Source: UBA10427 sp003500135 (lineage in GTDB: Bacteria; Bacteroidota; Bacteroidia; Cytophagales; Cyclobacteriaceae). Taken from it: a stretch of 12,175 nucleotides of DNA. Of this stretch, positions 1-7,356 are shown in pieces (position 1 is the stretch's first letter; the number at the start of each line of letters is the position of its first letter). The position numbers were made by a program, and so were the translations under genes. The notes beneath the pieces were generated by a model that was not told the DNA's origin, made no database searches, and saw only the letters and a list, made by a program, of their open reading frames with translations. Location of the stretch: NCBI GenBank assembly GCA_963966275.1, contig CAWZYQ010000124.1:1-12175 (forward strand), written 5' to 3'.

Positions 1-130
1 ATATTTATTGTATTAATTAGGATAGTAGGTGTTTACACAAGAATAATTAAAACTAATTTAAAAGTGTACAAATGGTACTTAATAGATTAAAGTTTTTAAA
101 GATGAACCTAACTACACAGTCAAAATATTT

Positions 131-138
131 TAAATTTG
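131..138 (+). promoter_or_regulatory. Candidate Bacteroidota -7 promoter element (TAnnTTTG)
   Basis: The bases TAAATTTG match the Bacteroidota sigma-ABfr -7 consensus TAnnTTTG exactly. No good TTTG-type -33 box lies about 19 bases upstream, so this rests on one element. Transcription would begin around 143-147, which would make an ATG at 146 leaderless. It would leave a roughly 20-base leader for the in-frame ATG at 164. The region 1-145 is otherwise very AT-rich and I see no gene in it. Confidence 0.35.
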
Positions 139-145
139 TTCATTC

Positions 146-2188
146 ATGCAAATTTTACATTCTATGTTCAAGAAATTACCAATCCTGATCTTATCATTTA
201 TTTGGATGGGCGTTCAGGCCCAGGAAGATGTACGATGGGCTTCGAAACTCATATTCCAATTCAACAATTTTGGTGATGAGGTATTTTCCGGCAAACAAGT
301 ACTTGGCCCGCCCGACGCCCTTCCGTTTGGCAAATTAAATGAAAAAGCATTTAGAATAAAATATGTAGAAGGAATGGGCACCTTTACAGTGGGTTTTGAA
401 TCACCCGTCAAGGCCCATAACATACTGATCGCCGAGAGCAATGATCCGGGAAGGGTTTATAAAGTTTTTGCAGTGGATGACCAGGGAACGGAATACAAAG
501 TTTACGACGCCAAACCGGAAGTATTACTAGTGCCCTACCGGCTTCTTAAAATTGATGTGTCCAAAATTAAAAATCCAATTACCGAAGTAAAGGTGCATTT
601 ACAAACCTTTGGAGTGAGCGGTTGGCCTCAGGTTGATGCGGTAGGTCTAAGTACCACTCAGGCGGTAGATGAAACAGAAATAGAAGGCTTTGAGTATGAG
701 CCTTCCCTGCAAGCGGCAAATTTGAAACAATTTGATCATGAAAAAGAATATTTGGGCGATGTGATTAATACCCCCTTCCCGGAAGTGAAGCCCATTATTT
801 CACCTGATGGCCATACTTTATATTTTCACCGACAAAATGCCAAAGAAAATTTAGGTGGTAAAAAAGATGATCAGGATATTTATTACAGTAGGTTGGTCAA
901 TGGCGCGTGGTCGATTCCTGAAAACATAGGGGAACCTTTAAATGATAAGCAGGCAAACGGTATTTGTGCTGTATCACCTGATGGCAACACCATCTGGGTC
1001 ATAAATGGTTATGCGGAAGATGGAAATATAACTGATGGTATTTCGGTATCGAAAAGAACACCTAATGGTTGGAGTTACCCCAAAAAAGTGATAATAGAAG
1101 ATTATTACAATACTTCTCCATACCAGGACTTCGTCATTTCTGCTTCCGGGCGTGCCATGATACTGGCCATTCAACGGGATGATAGTCACGGCGACCAGGA
1201 TTTGTATGTAAGCTTTAAAAAAGAGGAAGACGTATGGTCACGTCCGATCAATATTGGCCGCGTGGTCAACACTTCCAAAGCAGAATATGCCCCTTTCCTG
1301 GCGCCCGATAACCGGACCCTGTATTTCTCTTCCAACGGACATGGAGGTCAGGGGGAAAGTGACATTTTCATGACCAAAAGGCTGGATGATACCTGGCAAA
1401 AATGGAGTACTCCTCAAAATTTGAGTGGCAAAGTAAATACCAAAGGTTTTGATGCCTATTACACGATTTCTGCCAGGGGAGACTTTGCCTATTTCGTAAC
1501 CGGGCAAAATGAAGAAAATGAAGATCTCTACCGCATCTCGCTGGAAACAGGGAAGAAACCCGATCCGATCGTGCTCTACTCAGGCACGGTTTACAATAAA
1601 AAAACCGATGAACCTATTGCGTCAGACATTATCTATTACTCTTTTCCGGTAAAAGACGAAGAAGGGCTGGCCTTTACACTGCCCGGGGAGGGAACCTTCA
1701 AACTGGCGCTTCCCCGTGGAAGGAAATACTATATCATGGCCCTGGCAGAAGGATATATGTCGTTTATGAAAGAAGAGGACTTTACCAGAGTGAGTGACTT
1801 TAAAGAGGTAAAGGAAAAAATATACCTTACTCCACTTGAAATTGGTCAACGCGCCCAATTGCACAACCTTCAGTTTGAACAAAGTAAGGCGGCGCTACTA
1901 CCTGAATCAGAACCTGAGTTGCAGCGGCTTTATGAGATCATGGAGAAGAACCAATCGCTGGTGATCGAGATCAGTGGACATACCGACAATCAGGGAGGTT
2001 TTGACGCCAACGTTGAACTGTCGGAACAACGTGCAGAGGTCGTGAAAGATTATCTCACCGAACGCGGCATTGAAAAAAGACGGATTACTTCAAAAGGTTA
2101 TGGCCCCACCAGGCCCATAGCCAGCAATGCGAGTGAAGAAACGCGAAAACTCAACCGAAGGGTCGAAATTGAAATACTGGATTATTAA
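146..2188 (+). CDS. Exported OmpA-family protein with PD40 (WD40-like) repeats
   Basis: A 680-residue envelope protein, probably periplasmic or outer-membrane associated and anchored to peptidoglycan by its C-terminal OmpA domain. An N-terminal signal peptide ends near VQAQ (about residue 26). Residues about 30-170 form a beta-rich domain (WASK..., VLGPPDALP) resembling a discoidin-like or galactose-binding fold. Next come PD40 beta-propeller repeats with SPDG-type turns (SPDG at 219-222, a second SPDG near 277, APDN near 384). A carboxypeptidase-regulatory-like beta-sandwich follows at about 495-565. The OmpA domain covers about 570-680 and keeps the peptidoglycan-binding signature: GHTD at 611-614 and NRRVE at 670-674. 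A second Met at base 164 (MFKKLPILI...) gives a more typical signal peptide and may be the true start, because a TAnnTTTG element lies only 8 bases before the first ATG. menD begins 26 bases downstream. The domain order is common in Bacteroidota; the ligand is unknown. Confidence 0.9.
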   Translation: MQILHSMFKKLPILILSFIWMGVQAQEDVRWASKLIFQFNNFGDEVFSGKQVLGPPDALPFGKLNEKAFRIKYVEGMGTFTVGFESPVKAHNILIAESNDPGRVYKVFAVDDQGTEYKVYDAKPEVLLVPYRLLKIDVSKIKNPITEVKVHLQTFGVSGWPQVDAVGLSTTQAVDETEIEGFEYEPSLQAANLKQFDHEKEYLGDVINTPFPEVKPIISPDGHTLYFHRQNAKENLGGKKDDQDIYYSRLVNGAWSIPENIGEPLNDKQANGICAVSPDGNTIWVINGYAEDGNITDGISVSKRTPNGWSYPKKVIIEDYYNTSPYQDFVISASGRAMILAIQRDDSHGDQDLYVSFKKEEDVWSRPINIGRVVNTSKAEYAPFLAPDNRTLYFSSNGHGGQGESDIFMTKRLDDTWQKWSTPQNLSGKVNTKGFDAYYTISARGDFAYFVTGQNEENEDLYRISLETGKKPDPIVLYSGTVYNKKTDEPIASDIIYYSFPVKDEEGLAFTLPGEGTFKLALPRGRKYYIMALAEGYMSFMKEEDFTRVSDFKEVKEKIYLTPLEIGQRAQLHNLQFEQSKAALLPESEPELQRLYEIMEKNQSLVIEISGHTDNQGGFDANVELSEQRAEVVKDYLTERGIEKRRITSKGYGPTRPIASNASEETRKLNRRVEIEILDY

Positions 2189-2214
2189 CTTTTTACATCA
2201 CCGAACAACTTTTT

Positions 2215-3909
2215 ATGCTCAGATACCCCCTTTACCACACATCTGAAATTTGCTTTCAAAATGGCATAGATACGGCTGTGATCTCTCCAGGTTCACGAAA
2301 TGCACCACTGACATTATCTTTTTCACGAAATGAAAAAGTAAAAAAACTAGTCATTCCCGATGAACGATCGGCTGGCTTTATCGCTTTGGGTATTGCTCAG
2401 GCAACCCAAAAGCCGGTAGCACTCGTATGCACATCGGGCTCGGCCCTGCTTAACTATGCCCCCGCCATTTCAGAAGCATATTTTAGAAATGTGCCGCTGG
2501 TCATCCTATCTGCCGACCGACCACCGGAATGGATAGATCAATGGGATGGACAAACCATTCATCAGTATGACGTGCTTAGCAACCATGTCAAAAAAAGTTT
2601 TGAACTTCCTGTAAGTACCGATCACGCGGATGCGGCGTGGTCGTTTGAAAGAAAGCTGGCAGAGGCTGTTTTTCTGGCCCAAAAAGGCCCTAAAGGTCCG
2701 GTTCATGTGAATATCCCCATCAGGGAACCATTCTATCCGGATGCAGAGGAAAAGATAGAATGGCCTGAAAAGGTTAAAAAACTGATGGAAAGAGCGGCAC
2801 CGCAACCTCCCGATAAAGGTATTATAGATGAAATTGTAAAGGCCCAAAATAATGGAAAAAGGATCCTGGTGATCATGGGTCAGTTTCGCGCTTCGGAGGA
2901 GCTTATTGAAGCCCTTTCTGAGGCGCCCTTACCCATAATCGCCGATATCATTTCCAACGGACATGCCATCAGTGGTGCGGTAACCCTTCCCGACAGTATA
3001 TTAATGAAGTCTGACGAACACCTGCGACAGTTAAAACCTGATATCGTGATTAGTTTCGGCCAGTCGGTCATCTCAAAAAACCTCAAGCTGTATTTGAGAA
3101 AAAACAAACCGGAAAAACAGTATCATATTGATCCAGACGGCCAATGTGCCGACCCTTTCCAATCGCTAACCGAAGTGGTAGCCACACGGCCTGAGATCTT
3201 TTTCAACACACTGAAAAATGTGCTCCATGAAAATGAAGCTTATAAAGGGGCCTGGTCAGCAATACAAAATAAAGCGCAGGAAGCCAACAAGCAATTTATA
3301 TCCATGCGCCCCACATACGACTTCAATGAGTTTCATGCTGTGGCTTATGCCATGAAACATCTGCCGGAAAGGGCTCATTTGCACCTGGCCAACAGCATGG
3401 CGGTACGGTATGCCAATTTCGTGGGTTTACATGAGCAGCGCGGTGTTGAAGTATTTGCCAACCGTGGCACCAGTGGCATAGACGGATGCGTTAGCACGGC
3501 GGTAGGCGCTGCACTTGAAAGCGGCCTGCCCACCTATCTGATCGTAGGCGACCTCGCTTTTTTCTACGACCGAAACGGACTTTGGCACAATCATTTGCCT
3601 GATAACCTGCGTGTCATTTTGCTGAACAACCATGCGGGTGGCATTTTCAGAATGATAGACGGGCCCGCCCGACTGCCCGAACTGGAACAGTATTTCGAAA
3701 CCCGCCAGCAATTAAATGCTAAAAACACCTGTGGTGATGCCGGCCTGGATTATTTTCATGTGAATACCTTTCAAGCGCTGGAGGAGCAATGGAAGGGATT
3801 TCAATCACCAACGGGTAGGTCGAAATTGATCGAAATAGAAACGAAAATGGTCATAAACAAAGAAGTATTTGTTCAGTATAAACAGTTGATGCGGAACGGA
3901 AGCCTCTAA
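2215..3909 (+). CDS. menD: 2-succinyl-5-enolpyruvyl-6-hydroxy-3-cyclohexene-1-carboxylate synthase (MenD)
   Basis: A thiamine-diphosphate enzyme of menaquinone synthesis. It joins the succinic semialdehyde unit from 2-oxoglutarate to isochorismate, giving SEPHCHC and CO2. The 564 residues are normal for the family. The N-terminal pyrimidine-binding domain shows ISPGSRN (23-29) and D49-E50-R51, the acidic residue expected to activate the cofactor. It also has the conserved GQTIHQ segment. The C-terminal domain has NRGTSGIDG (416-424) and the diphosphate/metal-binding stretch GDLAFFYDRNG (445-455), equivalent to the GD...N motif. The start fits the family N-terminus closely (LRYPLYHTSEICFQNGI). 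The gene lies 26 bases after the OmpA-family gene and could share its transcript. A 119-base gap separates it from the TerB-like gene and menE. All key residues are present. Confidence 0.97.
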   Translation: MLRYPLYHTSEICFQNGIDTAVISPGSRNAPLTLSFSRNEKVKKLVIPDERSAGFIALGIAQATQKPVALVCTSGSALLNYAPAISEAYFRNVPLVILSADRPPEWIDQWDGQTIHQYDVLSNHVKKSFELPVSTDHADAAWSFERKLAEAVFLAQKGPKGPVHVNIPIREPFYPDAEEKIEWPEKVKKLMERAAPQPPDKGIIDEIVKAQNNGKRILVIMGQFRASEELIEALSEAPLPIIADIISNGHAISGAVTLPDSILMKSDEHLRQLKPDIVISFGQSVISKNLKLYLRKNKPEKQYHIDPDGQCADPFQSLTEVVATRPEIFFNTLKNVLHENEAYKGAWSAIQNKAQEANKQFISMRPTYDFNEFHAVAYAMKHLPERAHLHLANSMAVRYANFVGLHEQRGVEVFANRGTSGIDGCVSTAVGAALESGLPTYLIVGDLAFFYDRNGLWHNHLPDNLRVILLNNHAGGIFRMIDGPARLPELEQYFETRQQLNAKNTCGDAGLDYFHVNTFQALEEQWKGFQSPTGRSKLIEIETKMVINKEVFVQYKQLMRNGSL

Positions 3910-3987
3910 TAATTTTAATGGTAGCGCACCCGGTTTTAGATTTTCAGGCAGTTAATTCATCAAAATACTGGAAATAATGGCCAAACA

Positions 3988-4015
3988 GTTGATGTTGTAG
4001 CATCGTTTACCTTTC
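3988..4015 (+). promoter_or_regulatory. Weak candidate promoter in the menD / TerB-like gap
   Basis: TACCTTTC (4008-4015) matches seven of eight positions of TAnnTTTG. A TTG lies at 3989-3991, but the spacing of 16 bases is shorter than the usual 19 or so. The box ends only 13 bases before the ATG at 4029. The 119-base gap makes an internal promoter plausible, but the sequence match is weak. I see no convincing terminator for menD in this gap. Confidence 0.2.
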
Positions 4016-4028
4016 AAAACCTGATACT

Positions 4029-4394
4029 ATGTACGAAAAAAGATCTCTCTACCGTGCCATTGCAGAAATGGCCTATGTGATCGCCAAATCGCATGAAGGG
4101 ATGCATGATAAAGAGAAAAAAGAGTTTTTTAAGATCATCGAAAAAGAACTGGATTTTGATGCATGGGCGGCTGAAAGTCGTTTTGAATTATTGGACCAAG
4201 TCACCCACCCCTCCATTAGTTCGGCATACAATGACGCCATGTTCGAATTTAATAAATACAGTGCGCATATGGACGATGACTTAAAGCAAAAGGCCTTAAG
4301 GGTTCTTGAAAAAGTAGCCGAAGCACACAAAGGAAAGCATGAGGTAGAGTCGTTTATTATCGGGCAATTTAAAAAGGATCTCGATATTCGGTAG
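4029..4394 (+). CDS. Small helical TerB-like protein with duplicated HxGxHxxE motif
   Basis: A 121-residue soluble protein that looks entirely alpha-helical, with no signal peptide or membrane segment. Its layout resembles TerB-like domains, where a helix pair carries an A-x-x-D-G-x(4-5)-E acidic site. Here the site reads A-x-x-H-x-G-x-H-x-x-E and occurs twice: H22, G24, H26, E29 near the N-terminus and H100, G102, H104, E107 near the C-terminus. Each copy is followed by a similar amphipathic stretch ending near LD. This suggests an internal duplication or pseudo-twofold fold, and possibly metal binding; that is inference. The gene ends 8 bases before menE and is probably translated from the same message. 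The family assignment rests on motif resemblance only; a generic helical-bundle protein is the alternative. I do not know its function. Confidence 0.75.
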   Translation: MYEKRSLYRAIAEMAYVIAKSHEGMHDKEKKEFFKIIEKELDFDAWAAESRFELLDQVTHPSISSAYNDAMFEFNKYSAHMDDDLKQKALRVLEKVAEAHKGKHEVESFIIGQFKKDLDIR

Positions 4395-4402
4395 TCGTCA
4401 TT

Positions 4403-5440
4403 ATGATCGAAAACGAAGAGGAAGTTAAAAGTACTATTGAGGAAGTTTTCGACTTTCAACGGGAATGGCTCAGCGGCCGTGAGGAATTTGTGATCCGTAC
4501 TTCCGGGTCTACGGGTATTCCAAAATCCATACGGGTTACCCGGGAAAAAATGTCTGCCAGCGCCCGGGGCGCCATTGAAATTCTGGGGCTACAGCCCGGC
4601 CAGATAGCAGCGCTCTGCCTTGATCCTTCTTTTATAGCCGGTAAAATGATGATTGTCAGGGCGCTGGAAGCCAAAATGAAACTCCTTCCTTTACCTGTCT
4701 CTCGAAACCCGCTGGCCAATTACATGGACGATCTCAATGGCGCTTTTATGGCGGTAGTACCCTTGCAACTGCAGGCAATGCTTCAAAATGCGCGTTCGCT
4801 GGAAAAAATCAATTCCATGCACAGCATTATTGTGGGTGGTGGCCCTATAAGCCCTGAATTGGAAAGGCAGCTGCAAAATGTTAAGTCTGCAGTCTACCAC
4901 ACTTTTGGCATGACCGAAACCCTGTCGCACATTGCCCTTCGCCCAATCAACGGCCCAAAGGCATCCAAGTGGTTTCAGGTTTTGCCGGGGATTGAAATTC
5001 AAAAAGATGAAAAAGACTGTCTCATGATCAAAGGGGCCGTTACTGATCACCGATGGCTTAAAACCAATGATGTGGTGGAAACTGGCGATGGCAAAACTTT
5101 TCGATGGCTGGGCAGGTCGGATAATATGATCAATAGTGGTGGTGTAAAGCTGTTTCCTGAGATGTTGGAAAAAGATATTTTCCCTGTCATAAAAACTTAT
5201 GGCAGAGGTGCTGCCTTTTTCCTTGCGGGAATGACCGATCGGGAGCTCGGTCAAAAACTGGTACTCTTTTTGGAGGGATTACAGCTCAATTCCAAAGAAA
5301 AAGACGACCTATTGAAAGAACTAAAAAACATTCTTCCCGACTATCATGCTCCCAGGGAGGTCTTATGCCTTTCAAAATTTGAATGGACGGCCACGGGAAA
5401 AATAAAACGAAAAGCCACTCTTGAAAACATTTCTCAATAA
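4403..5440 (+). CDS. menE: o-Succinylbenzoate--CoA ligase, short form (MenE-like AMP-binding enzyme)
   Basis: An adenylate-forming enzyme that would activate o-succinylbenzoate with ATP and CoA to o-succinylbenzoyl-CoA, the substrate of MenB. Visible motifs in order are the P-loop TSGSTGIPK (33-41), YHTFGMTET (165-173), the hinge region GRSDNMINSGG (237-247) and the A10 motif TGKIKRK (331-337) with the likely catalytic Lys333. The protein has 345 residues against about 450 for the E. coli enzyme. It begins just before the P-loop, so roughly the first 100 or more residues of the usual N-terminal subdomain are absent. Short MenE forms are, as I recall, common in Bacteroidota, so this is probably not a truncation. 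It lies 8 bases after the TerB-like gene, and its TAA overlaps the ATG of the DUF2141 gene by one base. Nearby menD strongly supports MenE over another acyl-CoA ligase. Confidence 0.88.
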   Translation: MIENEEEVKSTIEEVFDFQREWLSGREEFVIRTSGSTGIPKSIRVTREKMSASARGAIEILGLQPGQIAALCLDPSFIAGKMMIVRALEAKMKLLPLPVSRNPLANYMDDLNGAFMAVVPLQLQAMLQNARSLEKINSMHSIIVGGGPISPELERQLQNVKSAVYHTFGMTETLSHIALRPINGPKASKWFQVLPGIEIQKDEKDCLMIKGAVTDHRWLKTNDVVETGDGKTFRWLGRSDNMINSGGVKLFPEMLEKDIFPVIKTYGRGAAFFLAGMTDRELGQKLVLFLEGLQLNSKEKDDLLKELKNILPDYHAPREVLCLSKFEWTATGKIKRKATLENISQ

Positions 5441-5868
5441 TGAGCATTATACTACAAATCATTTTGCTGTTCACTATGCCACAAATAAATGGTACGGGCG
5501 CACTTCATATAAGGATCGCCCCGGTTTCGCCGCTTAAGGGCAAAGTATATGTGCTCTTACACAACAGCGCTGAAACCTTCCCCGACAAACAGGAAGGCGC
5601 TTTTCGCAAACAGGTGATTCCGGCAGACCAAAAGGAAATCAAGCTTACATTTGAAAACCTACCGGAAGGTGAGTATGCCATAAGCGTGTGGCACGACAAA
5701 AATGACAATGGAAAGTTTGATAAAAATATGCTGGGTATCCCCAAAGACGGATTGGGCTTTTCTAAAGTAGACCGAATTATGTTTTCCAAACCTGGTTTTC
5801 AGGATGCTTTGTTTACCTTTACCGGTGGAAAACAAGAAATGAGGATCAAAACGATCTACTTTTTTTAA
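5440..5868 (+). CDS. DUF2141 domain exported protein
   Basis: A 142-residue protein with a short hydrophobic N-terminus (about residues 1-18) consistent with a signal peptide, followed by a beta-sandwich DUF2141 domain. Diagnostic features are the LPEGEYAISVWHD strand and the loop D86-K-N88-D-N90-G-K-F-D94, an Asp/Asn-rich DxNxNGxxD loop resembling a calcium-binding turn. This is followed by LGIPKDGLGFS. The start codon overlaps the menE stop (TAATG), which suggests translational coupling, and the next gene begins 21 bases later. The protein is likely periplasmic or surface-exposed. The family has no well-established function, and the link to menE may be only co-transcription. Confidence 0.88.
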   Translation: MSIILQIILLFTMPQINGTGALHIRIAPVSPLKGKVYVLLHNSAETFPDKQEGAFRKQVIPADQKEIKLTFENLPEGEYAISVWHDKNDNGKFDKNMLGIPKDGLGFSKVDRIMFSKPGFQDALFTFTGGKQEMRIKTIYFF

Positions 5869-5889
5869 AACTAATACAAAGGTTATCTC

Positions 5890-6666
5890 ATGAAACCACT
5901 TTCTCCTGAAACTGATACTGTAAATGTTTTTTATCACACGGGCATTCAACCACCCCCCTATGCGCATCAGTATAGCCTGACCATGAAATTTAAAGATGAC
6001 CGGCCCGAAGTTGAATTTAGGTTGGAATACCTGGATCGGGAAGACCTTACCGAGGAAGATCTTTATGAGGAAGGTTTTTCAAATGACGATGACTATTCCT
6101 GGTATGGAATGCTGCATTCGGTTTGGCAAAATGAATTCAAGCGTCAGATAGAAAAGGCCAACTGGACAAAAGAAACCAAAAAAAACGATGGGTATGGCGC
6201 CTTTATTGAGTTTACCTTTTTTGAAAATGGCGAGGAAAAGCAGGCCCTGCATCCGGCCGATCCGAAAGACTGGGATTATTTTCTTCAAGAGATCATCCAG
6301 GCTATTTTTGAGGAAAGTAATCGGGAAATGCCCCTTGAAATATCTCTTGTCGATAATGATGGCGTGAATGTAGAGCGCCATCGCGTACACGTTTCCTTTG
6401 CCCGAAGGGAAGTGGTGTTGGAAGTAGAAAAGAATACCAAACAGCACAGCAGAAAAACACTTGAGTGGGAGTCAGCCAAACATCTGATGAAAACACTATA
6501 TATGCTGGAGCCCGATTTTGAAAAAGCTCGTGTAAAGCAACCCGATAAACCAGGCATGTATGTTCAAATGGGCGATGGATTGTGGTACGATTGGCGCCGT
6601 GATGTCCACGAACCATCGGAAGATCAAGACTTCAAGGAAAAGTTTTTAAACTTACTCGGCACATAA
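5890..6666 (+). CDS. Unrecognised soluble protein, 258 residues
   Basis: I do not recognise this family. The protein has no signal peptide and no hydrophobic segment, so it is probably cytosolic. It is acidic, especially in an Asp/Glu-rich stretch at about residues 50-68 (DREDLTEEDLYEE... DDDY). It is also rich in aromatic residues, with several Trp (SWYGML, SVWQNEF, KDWDYF, LEWESA). The C-terminus carries a distinctive MYVQMGDGLWYDWRRDV stretch. Alternating charged and hydrophobic strands with intervening helices suggest a folded alpha/beta protein rather than a disordered one. It starts 21 bases after the DUF2141 gene, so it is probably the last gene of the menE run. Its TAA stop overlaps the edge of the convergent terminator at 6665-6697. 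Codon use looks like its neighbours, with no sign of recent transfer. Confidence 0.8.
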   Translation: MKPLSPETDTVNVFYHTGIQPPPYAHQYSLTMKFKDDRPEVEFRLEYLDREDLTEEDLYEEGFSNDDDYSWYGMLHSVWQNEFKRQIEKANWTKETKKNDGYGAFIEFTFFENGEEKQALHPADPKDWDYFLQEIIQAIFEESNREMPLEISLVDNDGVNVERHRVHVSFARREVVLEVEKNTKQHSRKTLEWESAKHLMKTLYMLEPDFEKARVKQPDKPGMYVQMGDGLWYDWRRDVHEPSEDQDFKEKFLNLLGT

Positions 6667-6697
6667 AAAATCCCAAAGCGGATTATCCGCTCCGGGA
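6665..6697 (-). terminator. Rho-independent terminator of the collagen-like lipoprotein gene
   Basis: The stem is AGCGGAT (6677-6683) and ATCCGCT (6685-6691), a perfect 7-base inverted repeat around one base. It extends through a 2x2 mismatch to TCCC (6671-6674) and GGGA (6694-6697). Read on the minus strand the hairpin is followed directly by a T-run (complement of A at 6665-6670), as expected downstream of the gene ending at 6732. The plus side has no T-run, so any action on the convergent gene would be weaker. Confidence 0.75.
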
Positions 6698-6731
6698 GTA
6701 AAAACTTAAAGGAACCATATATCATTAAGTC

Positions 6732-7289
6732 TTATTTATCCGGCCTTCTCTGCAATTTGTAATCAGCATGTGCAGGTTCATCCGGCAAGTTGTACATTTC
6801 TTTTAAAGTATTATAATCCGGCGCCACGAGTCGACCACCCGAACTGTTCCAGTCTTCACCGGGCGCCACCACTACCCTGGCAATCCAGTCGTCCGTATCG
6901 ATCGGCTCAAGGTTGGCATCCCTATCAAAATCTGCATTCATAAAAAGCCTTACATCAAACATGGTAAAGTCGTAATTATACTGCAACCAACCGTTTTCGG
7001 TCAGGATCGTCTGTGGCAACGGACGCCAGATGTCGGTCTGCTCTCCATTTACCTCTTCCACGCCCCAAAGCAAGTACACCAGGGCGACGTCAGTTTCCAA
7101 TGGGACAAAGTCATCCGGGTAGGTCAGGAACACTTCATAATCTGGTGAAACAAAATCGATATCCTGAAATTCGAATAAAAACCCGCTTTCACCATCATCG
7201 CCGGGAGGACCTGGAGGGCCTTCGGGCCCTTCACAAGCGCTAAACAAAGCAAAAACAATAATACTGAAGGCTGATAATATCTTTTTCAT
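6732..7289 (-). CDS. Lipoprotein with short collagen-like Gly-X-Y segment
   Basis: A 185-residue predicted lipoprotein. The N-terminus is a type II signal peptide with lipobox F16-S-A-C19, so Cys19 would carry the lipid. Immediately after it are five Gly-X-Y triplets (G21 to about S35: GPE, GPP, GPP, GDD, GES). The remaining 150 residues are an acidic beta-rich domain with many Asp and aromatic residues (WLQYNYDFTMFDVRLF and similar). The acidic residues just after the Cys resemble the surface-export signal of Bacteroidota lipoproteins, so display on the cell surface is plausible. It lies 67 bases downstream of the CoA-transferase gene on the same strand with no strong terminator between, and ends at a clear terminator. 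Similar small GPxGPP lipoproteins are widespread in this phylum; their role is unknown. Confidence 0.88.
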   Translation of the reverse strand: MKKILSAFSIIVFALFSACEGPEGPPGPPGDDGESGFLFEFQDIDFVSPDYEVFLTYPDDFVPLETDVALVYLLWGVEEVNGEQTDIWRPLPQTILTENGWLQYNYDFTMFDVRLFMNADFDRDANLEPIDTDDWIARVVVAPGEDWNSSGGRLVAPDYNTLKEMYNLPDEPAHADYKLQRRPDK

Positions 7290-7356
7290 GATCGTTCTTT
7301 TTAGTTATACCATTCATTAATCAAAAAGCAGGCCATTTTTTATCCAAAACCGGAAA

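Noticed and set aside
4073..4459. Minus-strand open frame of 128 residues opposite the TerB-like gene
   Set aside because: It is the antisense shadow of the plus-strand gene, which has consistent family-like helices and tight operon spacing. The antisense product is Ser/Phe/Cys-rich without motif or context.
4691..5254. Minus-strand open frame of 187 residues inside menE
   Set aside because: menE carries a complete ordered set of adenylation motifs on the other strand. The antisense frame shows no recognisable domain.
6079..6616. Three overlapping minus-strand frames opposite the unrecognised 258-residue gene
   Set aside because: They overlap one another in different frames and are shadows of a longer plus-strand frame that sits in an operon. 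Their hydrophobic look comes from the antisense of Asp/Glu/Lys codons.
7290..7356. Possible terminator between the CoA-transferase and lipoprotein genes (A-run, GGCC, T-run)
   Set aside because: The only pairing is A/T tracts around a short GC core. It is too weak to claim, so read-through is left open.
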